NCBI GenBank assembly: GCA_902809825.1
Contig: LR778114.1
Coordinates: 682,001-746,000 of the forward strand
DNA length: 64,000 nt
Direction of reading: 5' to 3'
Source: Candidatus Hydrogenisulfobacillus filiaventi
Lineage (GTDB): Bacteria > Bacillota > Sulfobacillia > Sulfobacillales > R501
A program made the position numbers and the translations under genes. The notes under the pieces were generated by a model. The model ran no database searches and was not told the DNA's origin. It saw only the letters and a list, made by a program, of their open reading frames with translations. Positions within the stretch are counted from its first letter, which is position 1. Each line of letters starts with the position of its first letter. Of this stretch, positions 1 through 8,295 are shown piece by piece.

Positions 1-715
1 GCCGGCCCAGCTGGGGCCAGGGCGGATGGGGGACCGCCAGCAGGGGGGTGCCTCCGGCCGGGTCGAGCAATAGCGCCACCGGTTGGCCCGGCTGCAGGCG
101 GGCCAATTCCGGGACCAGTTCCGGGGGCTGCTGGGCCAGGTCCAGGGTCCACCGCCGGCCGTCGGCCGCCTGCAGGGTGAGGCGGCCGTTGGCGACCGCC
201 TGCACGGTGGTGTCCACACGCCGGGGCGGCGCTGCCAGCAGGGTCACCACCACCCGGGACCCGGTGCGCACCCCGAAGGCGTCGGCCGGATGGCCCGCCG
301 TCAAGGTGGGGAGACCGGCCTGGCGGGCATGTGCGAGGTCGAGGGCGAGGGGCGGTCCCTTGCCGGCGTCCAGGCCCCACCCGTCCAGGCGGCGGACCAG
401 GCGTCCGCGGGCTGCGGGCAGGAGCAGGAGGGTGTGGGGGCGTTTCCCGTCCCCGCTTCCGCCCAGCCAGATCCCCTCCTCTCCCGGCAGCAGGCTGCCC
501 GGGCCGGCCGGATAGGCCAGGGCCCGCAGATGGACCTGCGACCAGGGTAGCTCCAGCAGACGGCCGTGCCCGCCGGCCGCCTGCAGGGTGAGGTGGCCGG
601 TGTCCACCGCCGTGATCTCCACCGGCAGGGCGGGACGGGGGGACGCCGCCGCAGCCGGGACGGCGGCCAGACTCAGGGCCAGCGCCGCCATGCCGGCTAC
701 CCAGTTCCGCGCCAT
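1..715 (-). CDS. Exported protein of unknown function, C-terminus beyond window edge
   Basis: The frame runs from an ATG at 715 to the window edge with no stop, giving 238 visible residues. The N-terminus (MARNW then a hydrophobic stretch rich in Ala/Leu ending near AAAASP) looks like a cleavable signal peptide, so export is likely. The rest is Pro/Leu/Arg-rich with two similar segments containing LTLQAAGGHGRLLEL and LTLQAADGRRWTLDL, which suggests an internal repeat of a beta-rich module. AGAGGTGATG just upstream is a good ribosome site. It is divergent from the SHOCT gene at 857. I do not recognise the family. Confidence 0.75.
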   Translation of the reverse strand, partial: MARNWVAGMAALALSLAAVPAAAASPRPALPVEITAVDTGHLTLQAAGGHGRLLELPWSQVHLRALAYPAGPGSLLPGEEGIWLGGSGDGKRPHTLLLLPAARGRLVRRLDGWGLDAGKGPPLALDLAHARQAGLPTLTAGHPADAFGVRTGSRVVVTLLAAPPRRVDTTVQAVANGRLTLQAADGRRWTLDLAQQPPELVPELARLQPGQPVALLLDPAGGTPLLAVPHPPWPQLGR

Positions 716-805
716 GGGTGCATCACCTCTTTCCGGAAACAGCCGTCTGCCTTTAATCTGCCGGTCCCGCGCCCGGTTATGCGGGGCCCGGGCGGCTGGC
801 GGATG

Positions 806-835
806 TTGGGAGGCGGCCCCCCGGGGACCTATAAT
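806..835 (+). promoter_or_regulatory. Promoter of the SHOCT gene
   Basis: TTGGGA (806-811) and TATAAT (830-835) are 18 bases apart and lie 22 bases before the start codon at 857. The -10 is a perfect consensus. Confidence 0.65.
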
Positions 836-856
836 GGGAGCAGGGGGGTGAAGGCG

Positions 857-1120
857 ATGGCCGTCTTCATGATGGGGCATACAGGCAATCCGTTGCTGGT
901 CCTGGCGGTAATGATGACCAGCAGCATGCTGGTGTTCCTGGGGATGATCACCATGGCCTACCGGGTCCTGACCGGCCCCCGGGACCACCCGGCGCCGCGG
1001 ACGCCGCCGCCGGATCCGCTGGAGGTGGCCCGGGAGCGCTATGCGCGGGGGGAGATCGACCACCGCGAGTTCGAGCGCATCGCCGCCAACCTGCTTAGGA
1101 GCGAGCGGCCGAAGCCGTGA
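857..1120 (+). CDS. Small membrane protein with C-terminal SHOCT domain
   Basis: This 87-residue protein has one hydrophobic segment (about residues 10-38) followed by a Pro-rich linker and a short C-terminal motif (DPLEVARERYARGEIDHREFERI) typical of SHOCT domains, which end many small membrane proteins and are thought to mediate oligomerisation or protein contacts. A GGGGGG-type ribosome site and a consensus -10 sit upstream, supporting the ATG at 857 over upstream starts in the same frame. The last 26 bases overlap the end of the convergent histidine kinase gene. Specific role unknown. Confidence 0.8.
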   Translation: MAVFMMGHTGNPLLVLAVMMTSSMLVFLGMITMAYRVLTGPRDHPAPRTPPPDPLEVARERYARGEIDHREFERIAANLLRSERPKP

Positions 1121-2525
1121 CCGCGTGCGGCGCCGCCAGCGGCAGGACCACCCGGAAGAGGGCGCCGGGTCCGTCACTGCGGTTGGCGGCGCTGACCGTG
1201 CCCTTCTGGGCCTCCACCGAGGCCCGTACGATGGCCAGGCCCAGGCCTGCCCCGCCCTGGTGGCGGCTGCGGCCCCGGTCCCCGCGGTAAAAGCGCTCAA
1301 ACAGGTGGGGGAGGTCGGCCTCGCGGATGCCGGGGCCGCGGTCGGCCACGGTCAGGACCCCCTGGTTGCCTTCCCGGGCGGCGGTGACGGTGATGGGCTG
1401 GCCGGGCGGGGTGTAGCGGTGCGCATTGTCCAGGAGATTGAAGAGCACCTCCTGCATGCGTTCGGGATCGGCCCACACCGTCACCGGCTGGGCCTGCACC
1501 GCCACCCGCCCCTCGCCGTACAGCCCGGTCAGGGTCGGTGCCAGCCCCGCCAGCCAGGCCGCCAGGTCCAGCGCCTGCGGGTGCACCTGGGTTTCCGGGC
1601 TGGCATCCAGGCGGGAGAGGGTGAGCAGCGACTCCACCAGGCGCTGCATGCGGGCCGTCTGCTGGCGCATGGCGGCCAGGGCGGTGGCACTTTCGGCGGC
1701 GTCCAGCTCACCGGCGTCCAGCAGGCTCAAAAATCCGCGGATAGCGGTCAGGGGCGTGCGCAGCTCGTGGGAGGCGTCGGCCAGGAAGCGGCGCATCTGC
1801 TCCTGGCTGGCGCGTTCCCCGGCGAAGGCGTCCGCCACTGCCCGTGACATGGTGTTGATCGCCTCCCCCAGCCGGGCCAGCTCCTCGGGTGCCCCGGCCA
1901 GGTCGGCGGTGGTGCCGTAATTGCCGGCCGCAATGCGGCTGGTGGCCTTCAGCATGCGCTGCAGGGGGGCCAGGCTGCGGTTGACGGAAATGAGCCCCAT
2001 CACGGCGGTGGCCGTGAGCGCCAGCAGGCTGAGGAGGCCGTACACCTCCATGTCGCGGCGCAGGATGGTCCACAGCGGCCCCGCCCCGGTCAGCAGCCAG
2101 AGGGTGCCCAGGGGATGGCGGGGCGGCCCCAGCGCAGCCGAGACCACCACCCGCCCCTGCCAGAGGGCATACCCGGTGGGGGCAGGCGGGGGCAGCCCCT
2201 GGGGGACGGTGCTGGAGCTGGCCATGAGCATGCCATAGCGGTTGGCGATGATCACCTCCACGCCGGGGGCGTGCAGGCGTTCCAGCAGGATGGCCGCCAA
2301 GGCCGAAAAGCCGGCGGGACGGTTGCGGGTCAGGGAGTGGTGGATGATGGGTTCCAGCACCGCCACTTCGCTGCGCAGGCTGGCGGCGGTGGTGTGGAGC
2401 AGCACGCTGCGCAGCACCACGAACTGGGTCGCCCCGATCATCACCAGCAGCAGGGTGAGCAGGATGGTCTGCCGCAGCACCAGGGTCCGGCGCAGGGAAG
2501 GGGGGGCGGGCGCCACCGTGCTCAC
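1095..2525 (-). CDS. Sensor histidine kinase, OmpR-partner type
   Basis: A 476-residue membrane sensor kinase. Two transmembrane segments (about 17-42 and 162-181) flank an extracytoplasmic sensor region of about 120 residues; a HAMP region follows (183-235). The dimerisation/phosphoacceptor box has His253 in ASHELRTPL. The ATP-binding domain shows the N box (NLLDNAHRY, 363-371), G1 (DRGPGI) and G2 (GAGLGLAIV). It starts with GTG, overlapping the response regulator stop by four bases (GTGA), so the two are translationally coupled partners. The signal is not evident. Its 3' end overlaps the SHOCT gene convergently. Confidence 0.93.
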   Translation of the reverse strand: MSTVAPAPPSLRRTLVLRQTILLTLLLVMIGATQFVVLRSVLLHTTAASLRSEVAVLEPIIHHSLTRNRPAGFSALAAILLERLHAPGVEVIIANRYGMLMASSSTVPQGLPPPAPTGYALWQGRVVVSAALGPPRHPLGTLWLLTGAGPLWTILRRDMEVYGLLSLLALTATAVMGLISVNRSLAPLQRMLKATSRIAAGNYGTTADLAGAPEELARLGEAINTMSRAVADAFAGERASQEQMRRFLADASHELRTPLTAIRGFLSLLDAGELDAAESATALAAMRQQTARMQRLVESLLTLSRLDASPETQVHPQALDLAAWLAGLAPTLTGLYGEGRVAVQAQPVTVWADPERMQEVLFNLLDNAHRYTPPGQPITVTAAREGNQGVLTVADRGPGIREADLPHLFERFYRGDRGRSRHQGGAGLGLAIVRASVEAQKGTVSAANRSDGPGALFRVVLPLAAPHAVTASAARS

Positions 2526-3196
2526 GCCCCCAGGCGGTAGCCGAACCCGCGCACGGTCTGGATGAGGGCCTTGTTGTGGTCACCCAGCTTGGACCGCAGG
2601 CTGGAGATGTGCACCTCCACCAGGTTGTCATCCCCGGGATATTCGTAGCCCCACACCCGGTGGATGATCTGGGCCTTGGACAGCACCTGGCCGGGGTTGC
2701 GCAGCAGATAGCGGAGGAGTTCGTATTCCTTGGCTGTGAGCACCAGCTCCCGCCCGCCCCGGGTCACCCGGTGCCGGGCATCGTCCATTTCCACATCCCC
2801 GAAGGCCAGCCGCTGGCCGGCCTGGGGCCGCACGCGGCGCAGCCCGGCCCGCAGGCGGGCCACCAGCTCCTCGAAATCGAAGGGCTTGACCAGGTAGTCG
2901 TCGGCGCCGTCCTCCAGGCCCTGGACGCGGTCCGCCACTGCATCCCGGGCGGTCAGGATCAGGATGTAGAGGTCCCGGTCCTGGCGCAGGCGCCGGCTCA
3001 ATTGAAAGCCGTCCTCCCCCGGCAGCATGATGTCGACGATGGCGGCGTGGGGTGCAAAGGCCCCCACCGCCTGCCAGGCCGACTCCGCGTCCGGGTACGC
3101 AGCGACACGGTAGCCTCGGTGCCGGAGCCCGATGGTCAGCAGGTCCCGCAGGCTGTCCTCGTCGTCCACCACCAGTACCCGGGTTTCGTCGTTCAT
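2522..3196 (-). CDS. OmpR/PhoB-family response regulator
   Basis: This 224-residue regulator has a receiver domain with acidic pair Asp11/Asp12, phosphoacceptor Asp55 (IVDIMLPG), Thr82 and Lys104 (YLVKPFDFEEL), followed by a winged-helix DNA-binding domain (KEYELLRYLL, VEVHISSLRSKLG, TVRGFGYRLG). It is expected to be phosphorylated by the kinase encoded immediately downstream. The ATG at 3196 has a GGCGGG ribosome site and directly precedes MNDETRVLVVDDE; longer in-frame extensions read through the gene upstream and are shadows. A PhoB-type target motif of direct repeats occurs at 45.0 kb, but no link is shown. Confidence 0.95.
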   Translation of the reverse strand: MNDETRVLVVDDEDSLRDLLTIGLRHRGYRVAAYPDAESAWQAVGAFAPHAAIVDIMLPGEDGFQLSRRLRQDRDLYILILTARDAVADRVQGLEDGADDYLVKPFDFEELVARLRAGLRRVRPQAGQRLAFGDVEMDDARHRVTRGGRELVLTAKEYELLRYLLRNPGQVLSKAQIIHRVWGYEYPGDDNLVEVHISSLRSKLGDHNKALIQTVRGFGYRLGA

Positions 3197-3210
3197 GATC
3201 CCGCCTTCCC

Positions 3211-3609
3211 TCACCCCTGGCTGACCGGCTCCCCCCAGGGCGGGGGCAGAAACTCCCGGCCCGTGTCCCAACCGGCGGCGGCAATCACCCGCTCCAGCAG
3301 CTCCCGGTCGGCCAGCAGGCCGTCCAGCTCGCGGGCGAAGGGGGCCGGCGTCTGGGGCAGGGCCTGGGGGAACGTGGAATAGACCAGGTTGTGGACCACC
3401 AGATGGGCGGCCACGCGGTCGGCTTCGTCGGCATTCAGCTCCCCCAGGGTCTTGGGGCGGCCCAGCACCGCCGCGGTAACCTCGGTCTCCGGCACCGGTT
3501 CCCCCCGTAGCCGGCGGTAACGCTCCAGCAGACGGGTGAGGGCAGCCGCCTGTCCCGCGCTCAAGGGCGGGTAAGGCGCATAGCCGAAGGACCGGAGATA
3601 GTGGGCCAC
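3211..3609 (-). CDS. Conserved-looking hypothetical protein heading the two-component operon
   Basis: A 132-residue soluble protein starting at GTG 3609 behind a perfect AAGGAGGAGG ribosome site. It ends 14 bases before the response regulator, so it is the first gene of a three-gene operon with the regulator and kinase. The sequence is Leu/Ala/Glu-rich and probably helical (AALTRLLERYRRLRG, DEADRVAAHLVVHNLVY); there is no signal peptide, membrane segment or Cys cluster. I do not recognise a family. Its position suggests an accessory role to the sensor system, which is inference. Confidence 0.7.
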   Translation of the reverse strand: MAHYLRSFGYAPYPPLSAGQAAALTRLLERYRRLRGEPVPETEVTAAVLGRPKTLGELNADEADRVAAHLVVHNLVYSTFPQALPQTPAPFARELDGLLADRELLERVIAAAGWDTGREFLPPPWGEPVSQG

Positions 3610-3636
3610 CGTCCTCGCCTCCTCCTTCTACCCGGT

Positions 3637-3665
3637 ATTGTGCCCTAGGGCGCGTCCGGGGTCCA
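3637..3665 (-). promoter_or_regulatory. Candidate promoter of the hypothetical-regulator-kinase operon
   Basis: On the minus strand TGGACC (3665-3660) and CACAAT (3642-3637) are separated by 17 bases and lie about 27 bases before the GTG at 3609. Both hexamers are one or two changes from consensus. Confidence 0.45.
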
Positions 3666-3717
3666 GATCGCGCGCACCGGCGGTACCCGGGGGGACCGCC
3701 GGCGGAGGGCGCAGGTG

Positions 3718-4254
3718 TCAGGAGATGGGGGAAAGCGGCCGGGCGCGATCGGACGGCGTCAAGAGGGGGGCCACCTTGCCGGCGACGGTCCCCAGCATGC
3801 GCAGGCCCCGCTGGACCTCCGGATTCCGCATCAGGGCCCAGAGCCCGCCCAGCCCGCCGCCGCCGGCATGGTCCGCCTCCCGCAGGGCTTGGCTGACCGC
3901 CTCGGAAACCGGGCCCAGCCGGGAGAGGCCGCGGCCCGACTGCAGCAGCTTGTCCATCAGGGCGTTGACATCGCTGGCGTCCATGGCTGCCATCAGCATG
4001 CCGATGGCCATGCCCAGGCTGTCCAGGAACCCCGAGCGGTCCAGTTCCACCACCAGGCACAACAGCTTGCGCAGCGCGGGCAGGGTCCCTTCCGGGGCCA
4101 GGGTGGAAAGCTGGTAAACGGTGTCGGTGGCCACGTTACCCAGGGGGCCCGCCAGCGCCTGGTCGACCTTGCTGAACCATTCCCCCAGCCGGGCCAGCCC
4201 CTGCCACTGCTCGGGGCTCAACTCCACGGCCGGGGCTTGGGTTTCGACTGCCAT
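3718..4254 (-). CDS. DUF1641 family protein, SQR-associated
   Basis: A 178-residue protein, predominantly alpha-helical, with the central pattern ELDRSGFLDSLG...LMDKLLQSGRGL and a C-terminal RGLRMLGTVAGKVAPLL segment that resembles DUF1641. Members of this family are often encoded next to sulfide:quinone oxidoreductases or formate-dehydrogenase-like proteins. Here it starts 12 bases after the sqr stop, so the two form an operon. Its biochemical role is not established; an accessory or membrane-docking function for SQR is a reasonable inference only. Confidence 0.75.
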   Translation of the reverse strand: MAVETQAPAVELSPEQWQGLARLGEWFSKVDQALAGPLGNVATDTVYQLSTLAPEGTLPALRKLLCLVVELDRSGFLDSLGMAIGMLMAAMDASDVNALMDKLLQSGRGLSRLGPVSEAVSQALREADHAGGGGLGGLWALMRNPEVQRGLRMLGTVAGKVAPLLTPSDRARPLSPIS

Positions 4255-4266
4255 CGCCCGTCCCTC

Positions 4267-5532
4267 CTATTTGGCGAACATTTCGGCCAGATAGTCGGCG
4301 ACCGGGATGCCCCATTCCGGCACCTTGCCCTTGGTGCGGAAGAACATCTCCTTGTACTGCATCTTCAGCAGGAAGGGCACATGCCCCATGCGGAAGACCT
4401 CGCGGTCGCCGCCGTACCAGGTGTTGGAGCTGATATAAAAGGCCTGCTTGTTGCCGGCGTCGCCGATGCAGTCCACGATGGGCCGGAACGGCTGGTCGGC
4501 CCGGGCCGGGTCCATGCGCCCCAGGTCCTTGGCCACCTGGCGGGCCACGATCTCCGCCTCCAGGTGGGCCAGGATGCCCAGCTTGGGCACCGTCACCGCG
4601 GCGGCGTCCCCGCAGGCGAAGACGTTGGGGTAGTGGGGGTTGCGCATGTACAGGTCGGTCAGGATGAAGCCGCGGTCATCGGAGATGGGCAGGTGCTGCA
4701 GGAAGTCATGCGGCACCCAGTCCGGGAAGATGATCTTGACCTCGGCCTCCACGTGCTGGCCGTTGGCGAACTCGATGCCGTCCGCGGTCAGGCGCTTGAT
4801 GTCCTCGGTCTTGGCCAGGTAGTGATACCCCATGTGCCCCGCATGCTCGAGGAGGGCGTGCACGATGCCCTGGCCCGCGTCCTCGGCGATGAGTTCGGCC
4901 GGCGTGAAGACGGTGACCTTGTCCGGCCCGCCCAGGTTGTGCTGCTGCAGCCAGGCCCCGATGCTGAGCATCACCTCCACCGGCGGCCCTTCACAGGCGG
5001 CCAGGGCGGTAGGTACCAGGTCCTGGGTCATGGTGCCCTGGTGGAACCGGGCGGAACCGATGGCAATGGGCCCGCCCTTGTACTCGTGGAAAAGGTAATG
5101 CCGCAGCTGATTGCCGTAGTAGGTGTCGCTGACCGTGTGGCCGTATTCGGCGAAGCCCTCGATGCGGTCGTAGGCGAGACGGTTGCCGACCGCCACCACC
5201 ACATAGTCGTAGGTCATCCGCCCGGGGGCGGCCCCCGGCCGCTCGGTGGGCACGAACTCCACCACCCGGTGTTCCACGTCCAGGCTTTTGACCTCGGCTT
5301 GCAGGAAGCGGATGTGGTCCTCGGCCAGGGCCGGGGCCAGCGGCATGTGCAGGGTGAGCATGGGGTCGTGGTTCTCGAACACCTCGAAGGGGATGTTGGG
5401 GACGAACAGGAGATAGGGCTTGCGGTCGATTACGGTGATGTCGGCGGTCTCGCCGGCGAACTCCCGGATCTTCTGGGCGGCGGCCAGCCCGGCAAAGTTG
5501 GAGCCCAACACCACCACCTGTGCCTTGGCCAT
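4267..5532 (-). CDS. sqr: Sulfide:quinone oxidoreductase family flavoprotein
   Basis: A 421-residue FAD-dependent oxidoreductase of the SQR/flavocytochrome c sulfide dehydrogenase family. The N-terminal dinucleotide fold is clear (VVVLGSNFAGLAAAQ, then ITVIDRKPY), a second glycine motif follows (YVVVAVGNRL), and the FAD-binding NVFACGDAAA is at about 304-312. Cys180 (AACEGPP) and Cys355 (VDCIGDAG) are placed like the paired catalytic cysteines of SQR; Cys307 lies in the FAD motif. It would oxidise sulfide and reduce membrane menaquinone. The start at ATG 5532 has an AAGGAGGG site; a longer frame upstream lacks support. A related NADH dehydrogenase-like role cannot be excluded. Confidence 0.85.
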   Translation of the reverse strand: MAKAQVVVLGSNFAGLAAAQKIREFAGETADITVIDRKPYLLFVPNIPFEVFENHDPMLTLHMPLAPALAEDHIRFLQAEVKSLDVEHRVVEFVPTERPGAAPGRMTYDYVVVAVGNRLAYDRIEGFAEYGHTVSDTYYGNQLRHYLFHEYKGGPIAIGSARFHQGTMTQDLVPTALAACEGPPVEVMLSIGAWLQQHNLGGPDKVTVFTPAELIAEDAGQGIVHALLEHAGHMGYHYLAKTEDIKRLTADGIEFANGQHVEAEVKIIFPDWVPHDFLQHLPISDDRGFILTDLYMRNPHYPNVFACGDAAAVTVPKLGILAHLEAEIVARQVAKDLGRMDPARADQPFRPIVDCIGDAGNKQAFYISSNTWYGGDREVFRMGHVPFLLKMQYKEMFFRTKGKVPEWGIPVADYLAEMFAK

Positions 5533-5705
5533 GATGTCCCTCCTTGCCTGTGCGGTCGTGAACAGTCTCCCGTCAGGCCTACAGGGTGCCCGCCGCCGGC
5601 CGGGCTGAAGCGGGGAAAATCCTGGCCGGCCTGGGGCGGGGTGCAAAAAAGGACTCCGGCGGCCGATGTCGAAGTGACACCCAAACCGCCGGCGGGGGTG
5701 GGATC

Positions 5706-6960
5706 GTGTTGTTCACGGACTGGGAGACCACCACCGCCGGGGCCTTGCGGGAGTTGTTCCTGCTGCCGCCGACCGACGCCGCCTGGTGGGTGTCCCGCCG
5801 CCGCACGGATGGCATGCCCCTGGAGGTGGTTCTGCATGTACTCTGGCTGCGGGGGGCGCATCCCCTGGCCGGGGAGCGCCTGCCGGATCCCATGACGGTG
5901 GCGGAACTGGGCGGCTGGGCCCGGCTGCTGATGGGGGTGCGCGGTCCCGCCGCCTGGCGGGGGGCTGCGCGCCTAGGTGCGACCGTACTCACCCTGCGGC
6001 CCGGCAAGCCGGCCCCGCTGGCTCCGGCCGGGGGTCTGACCCTGGAACAGGCTTGGCGACGCGGCCTTCGGGAGGCGGCGGAGGCGGCGGTGCTGGAAAC
6101 GGTGGAGCAGGAAGGGCTGGCCGGGGTGCTGGCCCGCGCGGCGGCCCGCCGCCCGCGGGGATGGATGCCGGCCTTGTGGTGGGTGGTGTGGCAGCTGGGG
6201 CAGCGCTGGGGGGGGGACGCCCCCGCCCTGCGCCTAGCCGCCCGCTGGCAGGCGGGCCCCCCGTCAGCAGGGCTGGCCGTGCCGCCCGCGCCGGTCCGCC
6301 GGGGCGGCCTGGAATCGTTGGGGCTGGAGCGGGAGGCGGTGGCGGCGGTGCGGCGGGCCCTCACGGGGGCGGGGCAGGGCGGGACCTATCTCGATCGCCT
6401 GCAGGCGGCAGCGGAGCCGGCCCTGGCCCTGGACACCGCCCCCCTGCGGGACGCGGTGCGGCTGGCGGCGGCGGACCTGCTCCTGGGAGCGGGGGAGGAC
6501 TGGCCGGACCGGGCCCGGCTCCTGGCCTGGACAGTGGCGGTGACCGCCCTGGCCGGATTTGTGCCGGGCGCCCGCAAACGCCGGATCGTGTGGCGGGCGG
6601 CGGCGCGGGTGGCTGCCCTGGCGGCCGCCGGCGGGGGCGGGGGCTGGGGAGGAGGGGGTGCCGGCCAGCGGCGACCCCGCCTTGGATGCCGATCGGCTGT
6701 GGGTGGCGGCGGAGGAGGGGGACAGCGCCGCTGCCGCCCGTCTGGCGCGAGCCCTGGGCGAACGGGGCGAGCCGGCCATGGAGGGCTTGGCCGAGCGCAT
6801 GGGTCTGGCCTTCGACGGGCCGGGGCCGCTCGCTCTGCTGACCCTGCGCGAGGCCTGGACAGCCTCGGTGCGGCCGGAGCGGGTTCGCTTCCTGGAGGCT
6901 ATGGCGTGGCTGACGGCGCGTCAGGCGCAGCGGGATGCCGGACGGCGTGACGTCTACTGA
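5706..6960 (+). CDS. Unknown protein with an apparent frame break at a G-rich tract
   Basis: A frame starting at GTG 5706 (VLFTDWETTTAGALRELF) codes plausibly to about 6640, then becomes Gly/Arg-rich nonsense and stops at 6950. From about 6658 the next frame takes over with good composition (DPALDADRLWVAAEEGDSAA ... RDAGRRDVY) to a stop at 6960. The switch lies in a G-rich tract (6629-6660). Joined, the protein is about 418 residues, rich in Leu/Ala/Trp/Arg, with no signal peptide or motif I recognise. Alternatively a second small gene starts at GTG 6658, behind GGAGGAGGG but with almost no spacing. It is divergent from sqr and overlaps the hisIE end by 62 bases. Confidence 0.55.
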
Positions 6961-7540
6961 GTTCCGCACCCAGGCTGCCCAGGTCGATGCCCTCTCGGAC
7001 CAGGAGGACGGACAGGTGATAGAGGAGGTCGGCCGCCTCCCACACCTGCTCCTCCCGGCCCTCGGCCAGGGCGGCGATGGCGACCTCGCCCGCCTCCTCC
7101 ACCACCTTCTTGACCAGGCGGGTCAAGGGCCCGTGCAGCAGGCGGCTGGTGTAGGACTCCGCTGCCGGGGCGTCCTGCCGTTCCTCCACGCGCGCGCGCA
7201 GGTACGCCAGCAGGTCGGCGGGGGGGCTGGCGATGGCCTCGTCGAAACAGCCTGGGGTGCCACGGTGGCAGACCGGCGCCTGGGGCCGCACCCGGTAGAT
7301 GAAGCTGTCCTGGTCGCAGTCCGCCCACACCGCTTCGACCGGCAGGCGGTGGCCGGAGGTCTCGCCTTTCATCCACAGCGCCTTGCGGCTGCGGCTGTAG
7401 AAGTGAGCCAGGCCGGTGCGCCGGGTGCGCTCCAGGGCTTCCCGGTTGGCATAGGCCACCATCAACACCCGACCGCTGGCCGCGTCCTGTACTACCACCG
7501 GATAGAGTTCCTGTCCGTCCTCCTCTAGGACAACGGCCAC
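6899..7540 (-). CDS. hisIE: Bifunctional phosphoribosyl-AMP cyclohydrolase / phosphoribosyl-ATP pyrophosphatase
   Basis: A 213-residue fusion for steps 2 and 3 of histidine synthesis. The HisI part has ALWMKGETSGH and the Zn/Mg-binding cysteines in ADCDQDSF and VCHRGTPGCF. The HisE part has the helical pyrophosphohydrolase motif (LTRLVKKVVEEAGEVAIAAL, EAADLLYHLSVLL). The likely GTG start at 7540 overlaps the hisF stop by 16 bases. It is the last gene of the his cluster. The C-terminal tail after LSRRHA is an extension that overlaps the convergent unknown gene. Confidence 0.93.
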   Translation of the reverse strand: MAVVLEEDGQELYPVVVQDAASGRVLMVAYANREALERTRRTGLAHFYSRSRKALWMKGETSGHRLPVEAVWADCDQDSFIYRVRPQAPVCHRGTPGCFDEAIASPPADLLAYLRARVEERQDAPAAESYTSRLLHGPLTRLVKKVVEEAGEVAIAALAEGREEQVWEAADLLYHLSVLLVREGIDLGSLGAELSRRHAVRHPAAPDAPSATP

Positions 7541-8295
7541 CGGATGGGCACCCCCTTCTGCTGTAGGCGGCTCTTGATGCCGCCGATGGTGGCGCGGCCG
7601 AAGTGGAGCAGAGAGGCCAGCAGCATGGCATCCACCCCGGTAGCGGCCGCCGCCTCTAGGTCCTCCACGGAGCCGGCGCCGCCGGAAGCGATGATGGGCC
7701 GGTCGGTGGCCATGCGCGCTAGGCGCAGCATCGGCAGGTCGAAGCCGGAACCGGTACCGTCGGTGTCGATGCTGGTGAGCAGAAATTCCCCTGCGCCCAG
7801 GCGGTCGGCGGTGCGGATCCAGTCCAGCAGCTCCCGGCCGGTTCGCACCCGCCCGCCGTGGGAGTAGACCCCGTAGCTGCCGTCGGGTTCCAGCTTGGCG
7901 TCGATGGCCACCACCACGCACTGCCGGCCCCAGCGCTCGGCCACCTCCGTGATGAGGGAGGGTTCGGCCAGGGCCCGGGAGTTGATGGAGACCTTGTCGG
8001 CTCCGGCGGCCAGGATGGCCCGCACGTCCTTGATGCTGGTGATACCGCCGCCGACGGTGAGGGGGATGTCCAGCCGCTGGCGGGCGTGTTCAATCTGGGC
8101 CAGGGCGGCCCGCCGTTCCTCCACCGTGGCCACCACGTCCAGCCAGACCAGCTCATCCGCCCCTTCGGCGGCGTAGCGCCAGGCCAGGGCCACGGGGTCG
8201 CCGGCGTCGACCAGGTTATCGAAATGCACCCCCTTGACCACCCGTCCATGACGGACGTCGAGGCAGGGGATAAGCCGGCAGGCCAATCCGTTCAT
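7525..8295 (-). CDS. hisF: Imidazole glycerol phosphate synthase, cyclase subunit
   Basis: A 256-residue (beta/alpha)8 barrel starting MNGLACRLIPCLDVRHGRVVKG. Asp11 lies in the conserved CLDV motif and Asp130 region matches VVVAIDAKL. Later barrel strands carry LLTSIDTDGTGSGFD and IIASGGAGSVEDL. With HisH it converts PRFAR plus glutamine-derived ammonia to IGP and AICAR. The ATG overlaps the hisA stop by four bases (ATGA), and hisIE begins inside its 3' end. Confidence 0.96.
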   Translation of the reverse strand: MNGLACRLIPCLDVRHGRVVKGVHFDNLVDAGDPVALAWRYAAEGADELVWLDVVATVEERRAALAQIEHARQRLDIPLTVGGGITSIKDVRAILAAGADKVSINSRALAEPSLITEVAERWGRQCVVVAIDAKLEPDGSYGVYSHGGRVRTGRELLDWIRTADRLGAGEFLLTSIDTDGTGSGFDLPMLRLARMATDRPIIASGGAGSVEDLEAAAATGVDAMLLASLLHFGRATIGGIKSRLQQKGVPIRWPLS

